Positions 18,223 through 29,500 of a stretch of 64,000 nucleotides of DNA are shown piece by piece. Numbering within the stretch: position 1 is the first letter of the stretch; the number at the start of each line of letters is the position of its first letter. The notes under the pieces are model-generated. The model saw only the letters and a list, made by a program, of their open reading frames with translations. It made no database searches and was not told the DNA's origin. Source of the stretch: Spirosoma sordidisoli (GTDB lineage Bacteria > Bacteroidota > Bacteroidia > Cytophagales > Spirosomataceae); NCBI RefSeq assembly GCF_004138325.1, contig NZ_SBLB01000001.1:62001-126000 (forward strand), read 5' to 3'. Made by a program: the position numbers and the translations under genes.

Positions 18223-18466
18223 GGATCTGATCCTGTGCGGGCATCGCCAAACTGATGAAGAGCAACCCGGTAGGCCAGATAATGCACAAAAGTACAGTGA
18301 TCCGCCTGATTTTACAAAAACCGGTGGCTTTAATGGGCTGCTAATAGCCTATAACTATTCTCGTTAGTCGGCAAAAAATAGTATATGATAAAAGTCATAT
18401 GATATACTAATAGTAATCAGTTCACAACAGGTTAAGTATACGCTGTTTTGTGTAAAAATACATCAG

Positions 18467-18892
18467 ATGGACTACTGTATTGTCTACACGAGCTCGGTGA
18501 CGTCGCTTCTGTCTTCTGCTGAGCTGGACAAGATCAGGCACCAGAGCCAGCTGAAAAACCAGTCACTAGACATAACCGGAATTCTTCTTTACTTCAATGG
18601 CTGCCTGATTGAAGTACTGGAAGGACCGGAAAAAGCGGTAAAAGAGCTGTTTAAAAAGATTAGCCATGATCCGAGACACAGCCAGCTTATCCAGCTATAC
18701 GAAAGTCCAATCAGACAACGATCGTTTCCGGGCTGGTTCATGGGTTATAAATCGTTATCATCCAGCGAGTTTGAGCAAATTCGGGCGATCATCCCTTTCG
18801 TCAACAATCCGGCTGCCGACATCGATGCCCGACAAGAGAACGTTATTATTACCCTAGTCCAGCTTTTTTATAAAAATAATTATCGGAATTAA
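18467..18892 (+). CDS. BLUF-domain protein with Gln-to-Glu change at the flavin site
   Basis: 141 residues; a lone BLUF domain with a short C-terminal helix. Seen: the conserved Tyr7 (CIVYTSS), Asn31 five residues before ITG, ITGILLYFNG, the VLEG turn, and PGWFM with its Trp and Met. The position that holds the key glutamine in light-active BLUF proteins (Q-x-L-E-G) is Glu49 here (GAA at 18611-18613). BLUF domains bind FAD and sense blue light through the Tyr/Gln pair. This one may be light-insensitive, altered, or acting as a different flavin or redox sensor. It precedes a single-domain response regulator by 36 bases, suggesting a joint signalling role. Confidence 0.85.
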   Translation: MDYCIVYTSSVTSLLSSAELDKIRHQSQLKNQSLDITGILLYFNGCLIEVLEGPEKAVKELFKKISHDPRHSQLIQLYESPIRQRSFPGWFMGYKSLSSSEFEQIRAIIPFVNNPAADIDARQENVIITLVQLFYKNNYRN

Positions 18893-18928
18893 GTTATATT
18901 GTTTTACCAATTCAATCGAATCCACCGT

Positions 18929-19336
18929 ATGCCTCTTTCAAGAAACCCACTGATTTACGTAGTCGATGATGATCCAGACGAACATTATCTACTACAAAGC
19001 GTATTTACCAACAAATATGCTGCCTGTAATTTACGCTGCTTCAGCCATGGCCGCGAACTTCTCACCCAGTTGACCCACCAGCTCGACGGACATCTTCCCG
19101 ATCTTATTCTGCTCGACCTCGATATGCCCGTACTGAACGGACATGAAGTATTACAGGTATTGAAAAACGATTCAGACTGGCAGGGTATTCCCGTGATTGT
19201 GCGCACCTCGTCGGTAAAGCTAGCCGATATAAACCGGTCTTATGAACTGGGCAGCCGTGCCTTTATCGTAAAAAACAGTAGTTACCGTCAACTGGCTGAA
19301 TGGGTTAGCGATCTAAGCAATAACTGGCTTAACTAA
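18929..19336 (+). CDS. Single-domain response regulator (CheY/Rcp1-like receiver)
   Basis: 135 residues from ATG 18929; a TTG at 18899 could add ten residues but is less likely. Receiver signature: IYVVDDDPDEHY (acidic pocket D13-D15), LILLDLDMP with phospho-acceptor Asp63, IVRTSS (Thr switch) and AFIVKNSS with the conserved Lys; the usual Pro after Lys is Asn. There is no output domain, as in Rcp1-like regulators that pass phosphate to a partner. Probably cotranscribed with the BLUF protein. The cognate kinase is not in the window. Confidence 0.9.
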   Translation: MPLSRNPLIYVVDDDPDEHYLLQSVFTNKYAACNLRCFSHGRELLTQLTHQLDGHLPDLILLDLDMPVLNGHEVLQVLKNDSDWQGIPVIVRTSSVKLADINRSYELGSRAFIVKNSSYRQLAEWVSDLSNNWLN

Positions 19337-19402
19337 AACATATCAATAATTTTATTCTAAACGTATATTTTAGTACTATCCGTAACTTATTAACTTAAGA
19401 GT

Positions 19403-19432
19403 AGCCCAGACCCGATGGTTTGGGCTTTTTTT
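19403..19432 (+). terminator. Intrinsic terminator of the BLUF/response-regulator unit
   Basis: Ten-base stem AGCCCAGACC (19403-19412) with GGTTTGGGCT (19417-19426), loop CGAT, followed by a run of seven T (19426-19432). Lies 66 bases after the stop. Confidence 0.85.
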
Positions 19433-20134
19433 CAAAATAAATATACTTTTTTCAAAACTTTATAATCCACACGTAGTTTGTCTCCGTATATACATGTCTA
19501 TGAATGAAAAGACGTGATCTTCCGCGTTTTACGACTTGCTGTACCTGCCGCCCTGCTTTGCGCATTGCGGCTATTTTTTTGTATTGTTTACCTATAGGTT
19601 AGAAAGATTGGCAGGCATTTTGCTTGTGAATAAGTACCTATGTATCCAACAACTGTCCTGGAATTCCCCCATGCCAGCCCTTTTTGGGGCAGTGTGCTCT
19701 ATGCATTCTACATCGTACAAACCGTAACTATTACGGATACTGATGACGCAGAGCCTTGTTTTTTTGTGTACAGTTTAAACTAGTTCAATATGAAAAAATA
19801 GCTACTTCATTCTATTCGATTTCGGGCCAGTTACCCAGCGCCTGTCTCGTTTTTAGCTCTTTGCTTTATCCAACTCTTCTGTTTAATTGAGCCTGTTGCA
19901 GGAACATTCTTATACCTGCAGCAGGCTCCTTATCGGTATAAGTCAACCGATTCTTTTGCCTGCTGAGGGCTACGACCTTCTGCACAGCGGTAATCAGGTA
20001 CTTTGCACTGTCCGGCCAAGTTGCTTAGAACCCCAGATGGCGAAATAATCTGGTAAGCCTAACGTATGCTAGCCGCTTGTTGGGTTAGCATTTGCCGTAT
20101 TACCAGGGTATACACAACTCGACTCGTCAATTGA
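19433..20134. other. Gene-poor stretch with one imperfect hairpin
   Basis: No convincing coding region; the longest frames are short and of no recognisable composition. A 14-base stem with one G-T pair (19889-19902 with 19915-19928) may be a terminator remnant, but a good T-run is missing. Nothing else is seen. Confidence 0.6.
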
Positions 20135-20389
20135 TCAATCTGGCAGACTGGCGGGTGGATTGGCTATAAGCTGTATGGCCCGGCAAACCGTTTCGGCTTT
20201 AACCCCCATTATGCGTATAGTATGGGTGGTGGGCTGAGCAACAATGGAGATCTGCGCCGGATCCAGCGTTGCATCGAGATCAGTAATCGTCTTTTGCAGC
20301 CTGGGAATAGTTCCTGAGTACTCTACTTCCAGAGGAACCAGAGTAGAAAAAACCGGACTACACATTGGGTTTGGATAGTCAAAGATCAT
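20135..20389 (-). CDS. Small hypothetical protein
   Basis: 84 residues, no membrane segment or recognised motif. It contains two short beta-rich stretches (PLEVEYSG, QISIVAQPTTHTIRIMGV) and a helix (AETVCRAIQLI). Composition is compatible with a real gene, but no family is recognised. It lies downstream of katG on the same strand after a hairpin that should end katG transcription, so it would need its own promoter; none of the TAnnTTTG type was found just upstream. Possible acyl-carrier or ACT-like small domain, but that is a guess. Confidence 0.4.
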   Translation of the reverse strand: MIFDYPNPMCSPVFSTLVPLEVEYSGTIPRLQKTITDLDATLDPAQISIVAQPTTHTIRIMGVKAETVCRAIQLIANPPASLPD

Positions 20390-20440
20390 TGTTGATGAGT
20401 GTTAACTGGCCTGTCATATATCTGGTACATCAGTGGAGTA

Positions 20441-20478
20441 AATCAACAGGTAGTCCGTTGCCAGACTACCTGTTGATT
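20441..20478 (-). terminator. katG terminator hairpin
   Basis: Perfect 15-base stem (20441-20455 with 20464-20478), loop of 8 bases, 36 bases downstream of the katG stop. The T-run after it is short. Confidence 0.6.
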
Positions 20479-20513
20479 GTAACATACAGCATAACCTTTT
20501 CTATCGGCCGAGA

Positions 20514-22805
<2,292 letters not shown>

Positions 22806-22806
22806 T

Positions 22807-22837
22807 CAAATTTACATGAACCTTTATATAGTACCAA
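22807..22837 (-). promoter_or_regulatory. katG promoter
   Basis: On the minus strand: TTG (complement of 22835-22837), 20 bases, TAAATTTG (complement of 22807-22814), matching the Bacteroidota consensus. It ends 28 bases before the katG ATG. Confidence 0.65.
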
Positions 22838-23068
22838 TCTATTGTTTTTATACTGACATAGAGTAAATCTATAACGAAGATCTAACTGACACGCGGTTTG
22901 CCAACAAGCTGGTGTTTGGGAGATGGCGCTTCCAGCAAGAACGCCTGTTTCGATTGGCACCATCAACAAGGGGCTATTTGCTACCCATAAAAGGCCGGTG
23001 AAAAAGGGAAAAAGAAAACCTGCTCAGATTGTGCGAATTAGCTCCATGGACAAGTACATCACTCGTGA

Positions 23069-23320
23069 GACATCTCCAATATCGGTCAGCAGCCTTATGT
23101 CATCCAGCAGAATAAAGACAACTACGGGCCGTGTCCGAAGCTGTTGTATGAGAATAAGCTGGTGGGGAACGAACCCAGAGCCACCCACGACCACAGCAGC
23201 CGCTGGCGCTGGTATACCGGCGCGAATAGCCTGGTCGATGTGGAAGGCGTTTTGAGACGTTTAACAGGCAACACCGTTAAGGTGACCAAGCGCATCAACC
23301 TGACGGCCGCATACCTGTAG
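23069..23320 (+). pseudogene. Degenerate coding remnant, unidentified
   Basis: Frame open for 83 codons from just after a TGA (23066-23068) to TAG 23318-23320, with no ATG in it. The translation has normal protein-like composition (DNYGPCPKLLYENKLVG, THDHSSRWRWYTGANSL, GNTVKVTKRINL), unlike the surrounding noncoding bases. It looks like the C-terminal piece of a lost gene. The family is not recognised. The rest of 22838-23601 shows only a 9-base inverted repeat (23368-23376 / 23387-23395). Confidence 0.35.
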
Positions 23321-23601
23321 CCACTTTCATTTAGACGAAAGGAGCAAATCACAGAGGTCTATTAACTGTCCAGTTCCCTGAAAGCAGAACTGGACTTAAG
23401 CCAAAACAGCATTCTCACAGGTGCAAAAGAAAACTGACCACTGATCTGGGAGAAGTATAAGGATTGAACGCCCATCGGCAGCACGAGCTAAATTGTACAC
23501 TGCAGATATGCTGCTTTATATAACTCACATTGTGTTATTCGATTAAAAGCAGTATAACAATCGCTGCTTTACGAAGCTGTTCTTAAAAACATATAAAACT
23601 G

Positions 23602-24105
23602 CTAGAAGCTATGCCCTATTGATAGACCTAAAGAGGGACTAAAAATTCGGCTATTGCCAATTAACCGTATCAAGGGAGTAAAACCAGCTCGTAACATAAT
23701 CCCTCCTGTCAGCTTCTGATAACGGTAACCTAATCGTGGAACAGCAAATAAAGAGGTTTTTCTCTCAAAGCTCGAAAGACCTAACTCATTATTCCTTCCA
23801 CTCGCACCAGTTAATCCTAAACCAAAGTCACCATGATGATCACCCTTCCCTGTCAACATAAGTAACTCACCTATAAGAGCTATTGTAGCGGGTCTCTCTC
23901 CAAAGTAAGAAGTACCTACTCTCAATCCATAAGCCTGTTTTTCCTTTTGAAGTAAGAGACGTTCATAGTTAATCGAATAAAGCGCACCAGACCCCAGAAT
24001 CTCTAGATAGACAGTGTTACGAGCCGTTAACGATTTGACTTTCTGTGCTTGAGAACACAGGCTATAAACTGACAGGATAAAAGTTAAAATTACAGGAGCT
24101 TTCAT
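23602..24105 (-). CDS. Secreted outer-membrane beta-barrel-like hypothetical protein
   Basis: 167 residues. A signal peptide (MKAPVILTFILSVYSLCSQAQ, cut before Gln) is followed by alternating amphipathic beta strands with typical barrel turns (YSINYERLLLQ, YGLRVGTSYF, GLGLTGASG) and a final Phe (SIGHSF). This is the pattern of small Bacteroidota outer-membrane barrel proteins of unknown role. No clear promoter or operon partner; it is alone between katG and tRNA-Pro. Confidence 0.65.
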   Translation of the reverse strand: MKAPVILTFILSVYSLCSQAQKVKSLTARNTVYLEILGSGALYSINYERLLLQKEKQAYGLRVGTSYFGERPATIALIGELLMLTGKGDHHGDFGLGLTGASGRNNELGLSSFERKTSLFAVPRLGYRYQKLTGGIMLRAGFTPLIRLIGNSRIFSPSLGLSIGHSF

Positions 24106-24448
24106 GGAAGGAAAAGACAGTTTTCATCCGTAACGTATATGAATATATCTTCTACATAAGTGAAAAATAAAGTATACTAAGCGGCAGCCTCTGTCAATAC
24201 TATACCATTGATCTTTAATATAAGTGTACGCTTGAAACTGTTATATAAGTTAATTTATATTCAAAAGCCTAAATGCAGTAAAACTTTCTGTTTATTCTGA
24301 ACACCCCAGACACGATAGACCACGCAAAGGGTGATTGAGGCCGCAACCAAACACGCTGCTGGTTGTGTAGTTACTCGTTTTCAGTACCAGGCTTCGTACC
24401 ATTCTTCTATGCCAATTGCTGCCAAAAAACTGCCAATACGTATGGCTG
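24106..24448. other. Intergenic stretch without visible genes
   Basis: AT-rich; no plausible reading frame or promoter match seen other than the tRNA-Pro terminator that begins at 24449. Confidence 0.6.
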
Positions 24449-24490
24449 AAAAAGAAAAACCGCCCAAATCTTGCGAAATGGACGGTTTTT
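24449..24490 (-). terminator. Terminator of tRNA-Pro
   Basis: Stem 24456-24465 with 24480-24490 (one G-T pair). On the minus strand it is followed by T-rich bases (complement of AAAAAGAAAAA at 24449-24459). Confidence 0.75.
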
Positions 24491-24494
24491 AGTG

Positions 24495-24568
24495 TCGGGG
24501 TGGCAGGATTCGAACCTACGACCTCCTGCTCCCAAAGCAGGCGCGATACCGGGCTACGCTACACCCCG
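24495..24568 (-). tRNA. tRNA-Pro (anticodon TGG)
   Basis: 74 bases. Acceptor stem CGGGGTG/CACCCCG, anticodon arm CCTGC-TTTGGGA-GCAGG with anticodon TGG, T-arm CGTAG-GTTCGAATC-CTGCC region, discriminator A. The 5' end faces the phage region. Confidence 0.95.
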
Positions 24569-24577
24569 AGTTGTTAA

Positions 24578-24609
24578 TTTCTAGTAAGCCGTAGCAATCA
24601 TACTAGAAA
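24578..24609. repeat. Inverted repeat beside tRNA-Pro
   Basis: Perfect 9-base arms TTTCTAGTA (24578-24586) and TACTAGAAA (24601-24609), 10 bases from the tRNA 5' end. It may be an RNA-processing hairpin in the tRNA leader or part of the junction with the phage. Confidence 0.45.
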
Positions 24610-24729
24610 GGCACGCTACTGTTTTCTGCGGAGAGAGAGGGATTCGCAAAACTGGCCTTTTTACGGCCTGAAACAAGAATTTCTTTTTTCAGGGAATGAA
24701 ACCGGGAATGCCCCTTTCTTTCGACATCA

Positions 24730-24760
24730 CAAAGGTACCCTTTTTTCTATATTGATCAAA
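24730..24760 (-). promoter_or_regulatory. Strong Bacteroidota promoter, probably of tRNA-Pro
   Basis: On the minus strand: TTTG (complement of 24757-24760), 19 bases, TACCTTTG (complement of 24730-24737), a complete consensus match. It would transcribe a roughly 155-base leader and then tRNA-Pro. Only 8 bases separate it from the stop of the last phage gene. Confidence 0.7.
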
Positions 24761-24768
24761 CGGTCAAG

Positions 24769-26013
24769 TTAAAAAGTTTGCAATCGTTTGATGAGTGGCA
24801 TCGCGTCGCCCCAGTACGTCTCGGTGTTGGACGCGAAATAAACCGCTTTGTCATACCCGGTATCCGTGCTGTTGTTGCCCTGCCGAATATCCAGCAGCGG
24901 ATGCTGGTGGTACACACCCTCCCAGCCCGTATTGATCCCCAGCTCGAAATCGCCTTTGAACGTGCCGTTCCGGTACGACGCTAAGTTCTGACGGGCTTCA
25001 CTGAGCAAATGGCTGCACCGGCCCCCGGCTCCGGATTGCAGCGTCCTGGTACCGTTGGGGTCCGACGCCCAGAAGCCTAATTGCTGCGGCACGGGCCGGA
25101 CGTCGATATGCCTTACGTGCGTATAGAAATAGACTTTATCGTGTCGTATCATGGCCCGGCTCATGGTGTCTAGGTACGTGTGGGGGTATAAAATGTCGTG
25201 TTCCAGGGTCAGCACATTGGCGTCGGGCGGAATGACTTCAAGCCCGGCAATCATCTGCTCATAGATCGCGGGGTGCCAGTGGGTGTCGGTCGGCCGGCAG
25301 TGTACCTGTACGGCGTCAAGCGGTATCCGCCCATCCTCGTGCCAGCCGACCACCACCAACCGGTCCTCACGCAGTCCCATTGCGTTGATATGGGCCAGCA
25401 CCCGGTTCAGCACAGCGTCCGCAATCTTGTGGTGGGTGTACAACATGCCCCAGGTTTCGCGCTCGGCCGGAGCCAGATTCCAGACGGTCGGCCAGAGCCG
25501 TTCGATACAGAACGGGTAGAGCTCACCCGCTCCCAGCACTTTCCACATCTGCCAGTAAAATGCATCGCTGCGGGACTGGATCGTGGCCCGGCTCACCACG
25601 TACTGCGAGCCGGCGCAAAAGCCGATGGGATAAACGGGCTCCACGTTGATCATGGCTTGTACCGTGGTCAGGGGCAGGCCGGGGTGGTTGGGCTCACCGT
25701 TGGCCTGGCACGTATACCAGCCGCCCAAGATATGCTCGGTATCGGTTTTGAAACACGACCAGAACAGCGAGTGCTGGATATGGGCAAACGGGTTGCCGGT
25801 GACAAACGCGGTTAAATCGGACAACGTGTTATACCGGGCGATGCAGTGGCGGATCACGACGCCGTGGTGGCTCGTTTCTTCGGTCGGCTGCACGTCGGCT
25901 CCCGGATACTCGGTCAGTGTCCGGCTGTATACAGTGATCTGCCAGCCGGCCGGTACTGCACTCAGCCAGTCGAGTGATTCGGTGGTATGGGCAACAACAA
26001 GTTCGCGGGTCAT
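24769..26013 (-). CDS. DUF3431-type glycosyltransferase-like protein at the phage edge
   Basis: 414 residues from ATG 26013; a start at 26073 would add 20 residues across the preceding terminator. The N-terminal half resembles DUF3431: ELVVAHTTESLDWLSAVP, a YSRT strand, and GFCAGSQYVVSRATIQSRSD near residue 130. The second half is a separate GT-A-like segment, with NVLTLEHDILYPHTYLD carrying a candidate D-x-D-like pair. DUF3431 proteins are thought to be glycosyltransferases. It lies after the lysis genes, separated by a terminator, at the end of the phage nearest tRNA-Pro, so it may be a cargo (moron) gene for modifying host or virion glycans. It could also be a host gene flanking the phage. 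Confidence 0.6.
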   Translation of the reverse strand: MTRELVVAHTTESLDWLSAVPAGWQITVYSRTLTEYPGADVQPTEETSHHGVVIRHCIARYNTLSDLTAFVTGNPFAHIQHSLFWSCFKTDTEHILGGWYTCQANGEPNHPGLPLTTVQAMINVEPVYPIGFCAGSQYVVSRATIQSRSDAFYWQMWKVLGAGELYPFCIERLWPTVWNLAPAERETWGMLYTHHKIADAVLNRVLAHINAMGLREDRLVVVGWHEDGRIPLDAVQVHCRPTDTHWHPAIYEQMIAGLEVIPPDANVLTLEHDILYPHTYLDTMSRAMIRHDKVYFYTHVRHIDVRPVPQQLGFWASDPNGTRTLQSGAGGRCSHLLSEARQNLASYRNGTFKGDFELGINTGWEGVYHQHPLLDIRQGNNSTDTGYDKAVYFASNTETYWGDAMPLIKRLQTF

Positions 26014-26027
26014 AGGAATGTGGGTTG

Positions 26028-26057
26028 AAAGAAACCCCCGGCCCAATGCGCCGGGGA
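26028..26057 (-). terminator. Terminator after the endolysin-like gene
   Basis: Stem CCCCGGC (26036-26042) with GCCGGGG (26050-26056); on the minus strand followed by TTTCTTTC. It ends the late operon before the DUF3431 gene. Confidence 0.7.
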
Positions 26058-26104
26058 TTTGCAGCATTACCACTCAATGGTTTTAATAATCTTTTTACCT
26101 TATA

Positions 26105-26554
26105 TCAGGATATATATTTCACCTGCTTGCGGTTCTTGCCTTTTCCCCGGTAGCCGATGTGTACCCATTCGGGTTTGTCTTTAGTGCCATACTCCCACAG
26201 CAACTGGTCGAAATCCACCTGGCTTTTGACGTGCGCAAAGAGCGTTTTGTTGGTCAGTTCGCGACCGGCCCCGTCCATGTCAATGTCGATAGCGTTGCCA
26301 TTTGGGTGATCAGACGTGCTCGACCCACCCACCGCACTGTTCAGGGCCGGAGTCCGAAAAAAGCTGCTGACGGGCAGTTTGTAGCCAAAGTGGTCGCAGA
26401 GCGGGGCGTACACGTTGTCGTATAACCGCTTCATGTTGTTATACTGCGCCTGGGTTGGTGTATTGTCTATGCCCAGCCGGATGGCAGTGGTGGACTTAAT
26501 GGCTTCGGCATACGTCAGCCACTTGCCAAAGTCGGGGTAGGTTTTTTTTGCCAT
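26105..26554 (-). CDS. Peptidase M15-family protein, phage endolysin candidate
   Basis: 149 residues, no signal peptide. The M15/VanY-like zinc site is complete: SDHPNGNAIDID (His83, Asp90) and PEWVHIGY (His132). M15_3 peptidases of this size cut peptidoglycan cross-links (D-Ala-D-Ala or L-Ala-D-Glu) and are common phage endolysins. It is followed by a terminator and preceded by the signal-peptide-bearing spike gene; the membrane proteins at 31.0-32.0 kb are possible release partners. Confidence 0.8.
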   Translation of the reverse strand: MAKKTYPDFGKWLTYAEAIKSTTAIRLGIDNTPTQAQYNNMKRLYDNVYAPLCDHFGYKLPVSSFFRTPALNSAVGGSSTSDHPNGNAIDIDMDGAGRELTNKTLFAHVKSQVDFDQLLWEYGTKDKPEWVHIGYRGKGKNRKQVKYIS

Positions 26555-26560
26555 AGCTGT

Positions 26561-29500
26561 TTAGCGGCCAATGGTGATGTAGGAGAAGCGGTAAGTCGTG
26601 CTCCCGCTGGGTGCGGTGGTTGTTGCGACAGAAAAGCCGGTCGTGGATTCACTTGTCGTGAATGCGGGCAGCGAGGTGCCCTGCGCTCCAGACACAACGA
26701 CGATGGGCGCATTGGTCACATAGGCCGTGGGAAATGTAAGCGTGGCCAACGTGCCCGCTCCCGGCGCAGAACCTGTGACGACAGTAATTATCCCAGCCGT
26801 AGCCGTTCCTACGATTGATACGGTTGGCCCCGTACCGGCCCCGGCCCCAGCGGCTACCGTGGGCGCAGCTCCTGCGCCATAGACCGCACTGGTAGACAGC
26901 GAGCCGGCGAGTTGTGCAATATCCCGCCCATTGTCCGTTTGCGTGCCAATCAAAACTCGGTTGGTGGGCGTTGTTGTCATAGTAATCACGCCCATATTGT
27001 ACAGGCGCGTGAACCCATGCGTCCAGCCTGAGAGATTCTTGGATGCCTGACCGATTGACAGCACCCCTGTTCCACCGCCCAGCGTGCCCGTGATATATCT
27101 CAGGCCGACCGTCGCATCGTTTGAACGGGCCGTGCCCAGTTTCAACTCAAAGCGGGTTTGAGCGGCATCTGTCGTATATAGGAATGTTTCGTTAGGATCA
27201 GACGACTGAAACCAGTGTCCCGACGCCTGGCCCGCTGTAATGAATCGCACACCGATACCATCGGTGTGCGAGAACGATACCGTACCTGACAGCGTAGGGC
27301 TTACCGCCTGCGCCATTTCCCGCCAGCCCGTGTTTCCTGTAACACCGGACCCTTTGTAGAAAAACCGACCCGTTCCGGCGGTGATGTCTCGGTAAATAGC
27401 TCCTACGGGAGCGGCTATAACGCCTATAGGGCTTCCTGTTCCGGCGTAATCGTAACCAGCGAGGCTCAAGTCGGCCCATACGCCCGGTGTTCCCGCTGTG
27501 ATACAGACCCACCCACTGACCGCTCCGGGCGCGGGATTACTGTTCAGCACCCGGTCGCCCAGCCGCCACGTGCCGGTCGTCGGGGCCGATGTTCCATCAT
27601 GGCTCCGCAGGGTCTGGCGCAACACGACGGATGGGCTGAGCTGGTAGGGCGTCTGCACAGCGGCATCAATTTCGTTGCCGTCTATAAACGTCTTACCGTC
27701 TATCTCATCGGTGTATATCCCGTACCGATAGTTCCCTCTAATGTGATTGCTGCGAAGCGACAGGTTTGTACACAGTGACTGGCCCACGAACGACAAGTAC
27801 TGACCAACCGCGCTGAACGCCCCAGAGCCCCTTGTGCCGGTGAACTGAAACGTATTCCTGTTAATATTCACATCGTCCAACGGCCCGCGACTGATATACC
27901 CTGTGGTGCTGACGACCGCCCCTCCTGATTGGTAGTGCGTGGCTGACGTGTAGTCGGCTGAGCGCAGGAAGTGGTTACCTTCGATATAGACTTGGTTGCC
28001 TTCCACCACAATGGCCTGGATTGGGGTCATCACCGAGTCGCTGATAAACTGATTGTTGGTAATGAAAATCTTTCTGCTGAGGGCTGCCGACTTGACGCCA
28101 GGCGTCACATGCGCCCCGCGAAGCATGATGACCGATTCTGTGAATTCCAGGTTGACAAATTTGTTATTGGATATTGTCCAGTTCTCAATAACGTCGTTGT
28201 AAGTGGACTGGATAGCGGATGGGGGGTCGGCAGCATTCCAGCTACTCAGGCCCGTTCCGGTAACTTGGTTGCCCTGAATCAGCACGTCGCGGTTCACGAA
28301 CGCAACCCCGCCGTCAGCACCCGTCAGGGCAATGAATTTGGGATTGTTGGTAGAGATATTATTCAGGAACGATACCCCCCTGATTTTGGATGTCTCAAAC
28401 GCGTAGGCACTTTGGTTGGTGATGACATTTTTGCTAACAACGATTCCTTGCGAGGTCGATATACCGATACCGCGTGTGCCTGTGTTAATCGTGTTTCCCG
28501 ATACGACACCCCGAGTGACACCGTGGTACTCGATGGGTATCGGTCCGGCCGCCCCGGCGCCTGCCCGACAATTAACGATTGTATTGTTAGTGACCTGACA
28601 GTCGAAATACACGTCGAACCGCAGGTCGTTAATATTCAAGTTGTCTTCCAATCCGATGATATTCCCCCCACAATCATCGAATTTATTATGGTCAACTAAA
28701 ACATCGCTGCGGCCTTTTGAGGTGCCGCGTACGCTGATCGCGTTCGTACCGGACAGGAACTTGCAAAACGTAATCTGTAACCCACTGAACGGTGCCGATG
28801 TCCAGTGATACACAAACGGGTTGATGCCGTTTTTAAAGTTTACGTGATCGATCACCAGACTATTCACACTAGTCGAATACGACTTAATGGCCGAGACGGG
28901 CGTGGTATTGAGTGATAGATCGAGCGTCAGGTTCTCGATCGTAATGGAATCCTGACTAGCGTTTAGCCAGCCCGTTACCTGGTCTGGCTGTTCGAGGTTG
29001 GGGCTTGACTGACCCACAACGCCAGGATGGAGTACGAGCGTCGTTTTGCCCGCTACCCCCCCGATGCGACACCCGCGCGGAATCGTAATCTGTCGGAAAC
29101 AGAAACGACCTTCGGGCACATTGAGCGACTTGACCGACGTTAGCGCGGAGACCAGCAGCGCGGTATTGTCGGCTCCGTCGCCCGCTACGGGTGCCCACCA
29201 CTCAAAGCGGGCCGGGCCGCGAAACTGCCGCACCCAGACGCCCCCGCCTGATGCCGGAAAGACGCACCCGCCATCCGGGGTGCCGGATGGCATATAACAG
29301 AAATTACCGCCCCGCACCCCGTCGCGTACGTGGACCGCCAGGCCCGAGCTACCCGTTGTAGCTGTTAAACTAGGGATGTCCGCGACATGGACCACACGCT
29401 GTATTAATGCAGCCGGTACTGAGGACAAGACTTCGAGTTGGGACTGAACCAGGTTAAGGTCGTTGCGTAATGCAGGGTCGTTGGTTGCCGTACCGCTTAC

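Noticed and set aside
19536..19727. 63-codon frame in the gap after the response regulator
   Set aside because: Cys/Tyr-rich translation without motif, in a gene-poor stretch; most likely chance.
22923..23255. 110-codon plus-strand frame after katG
   Set aside because: Low-complexity composition; a different frame at 23069-23320 looks more like a real remnant.
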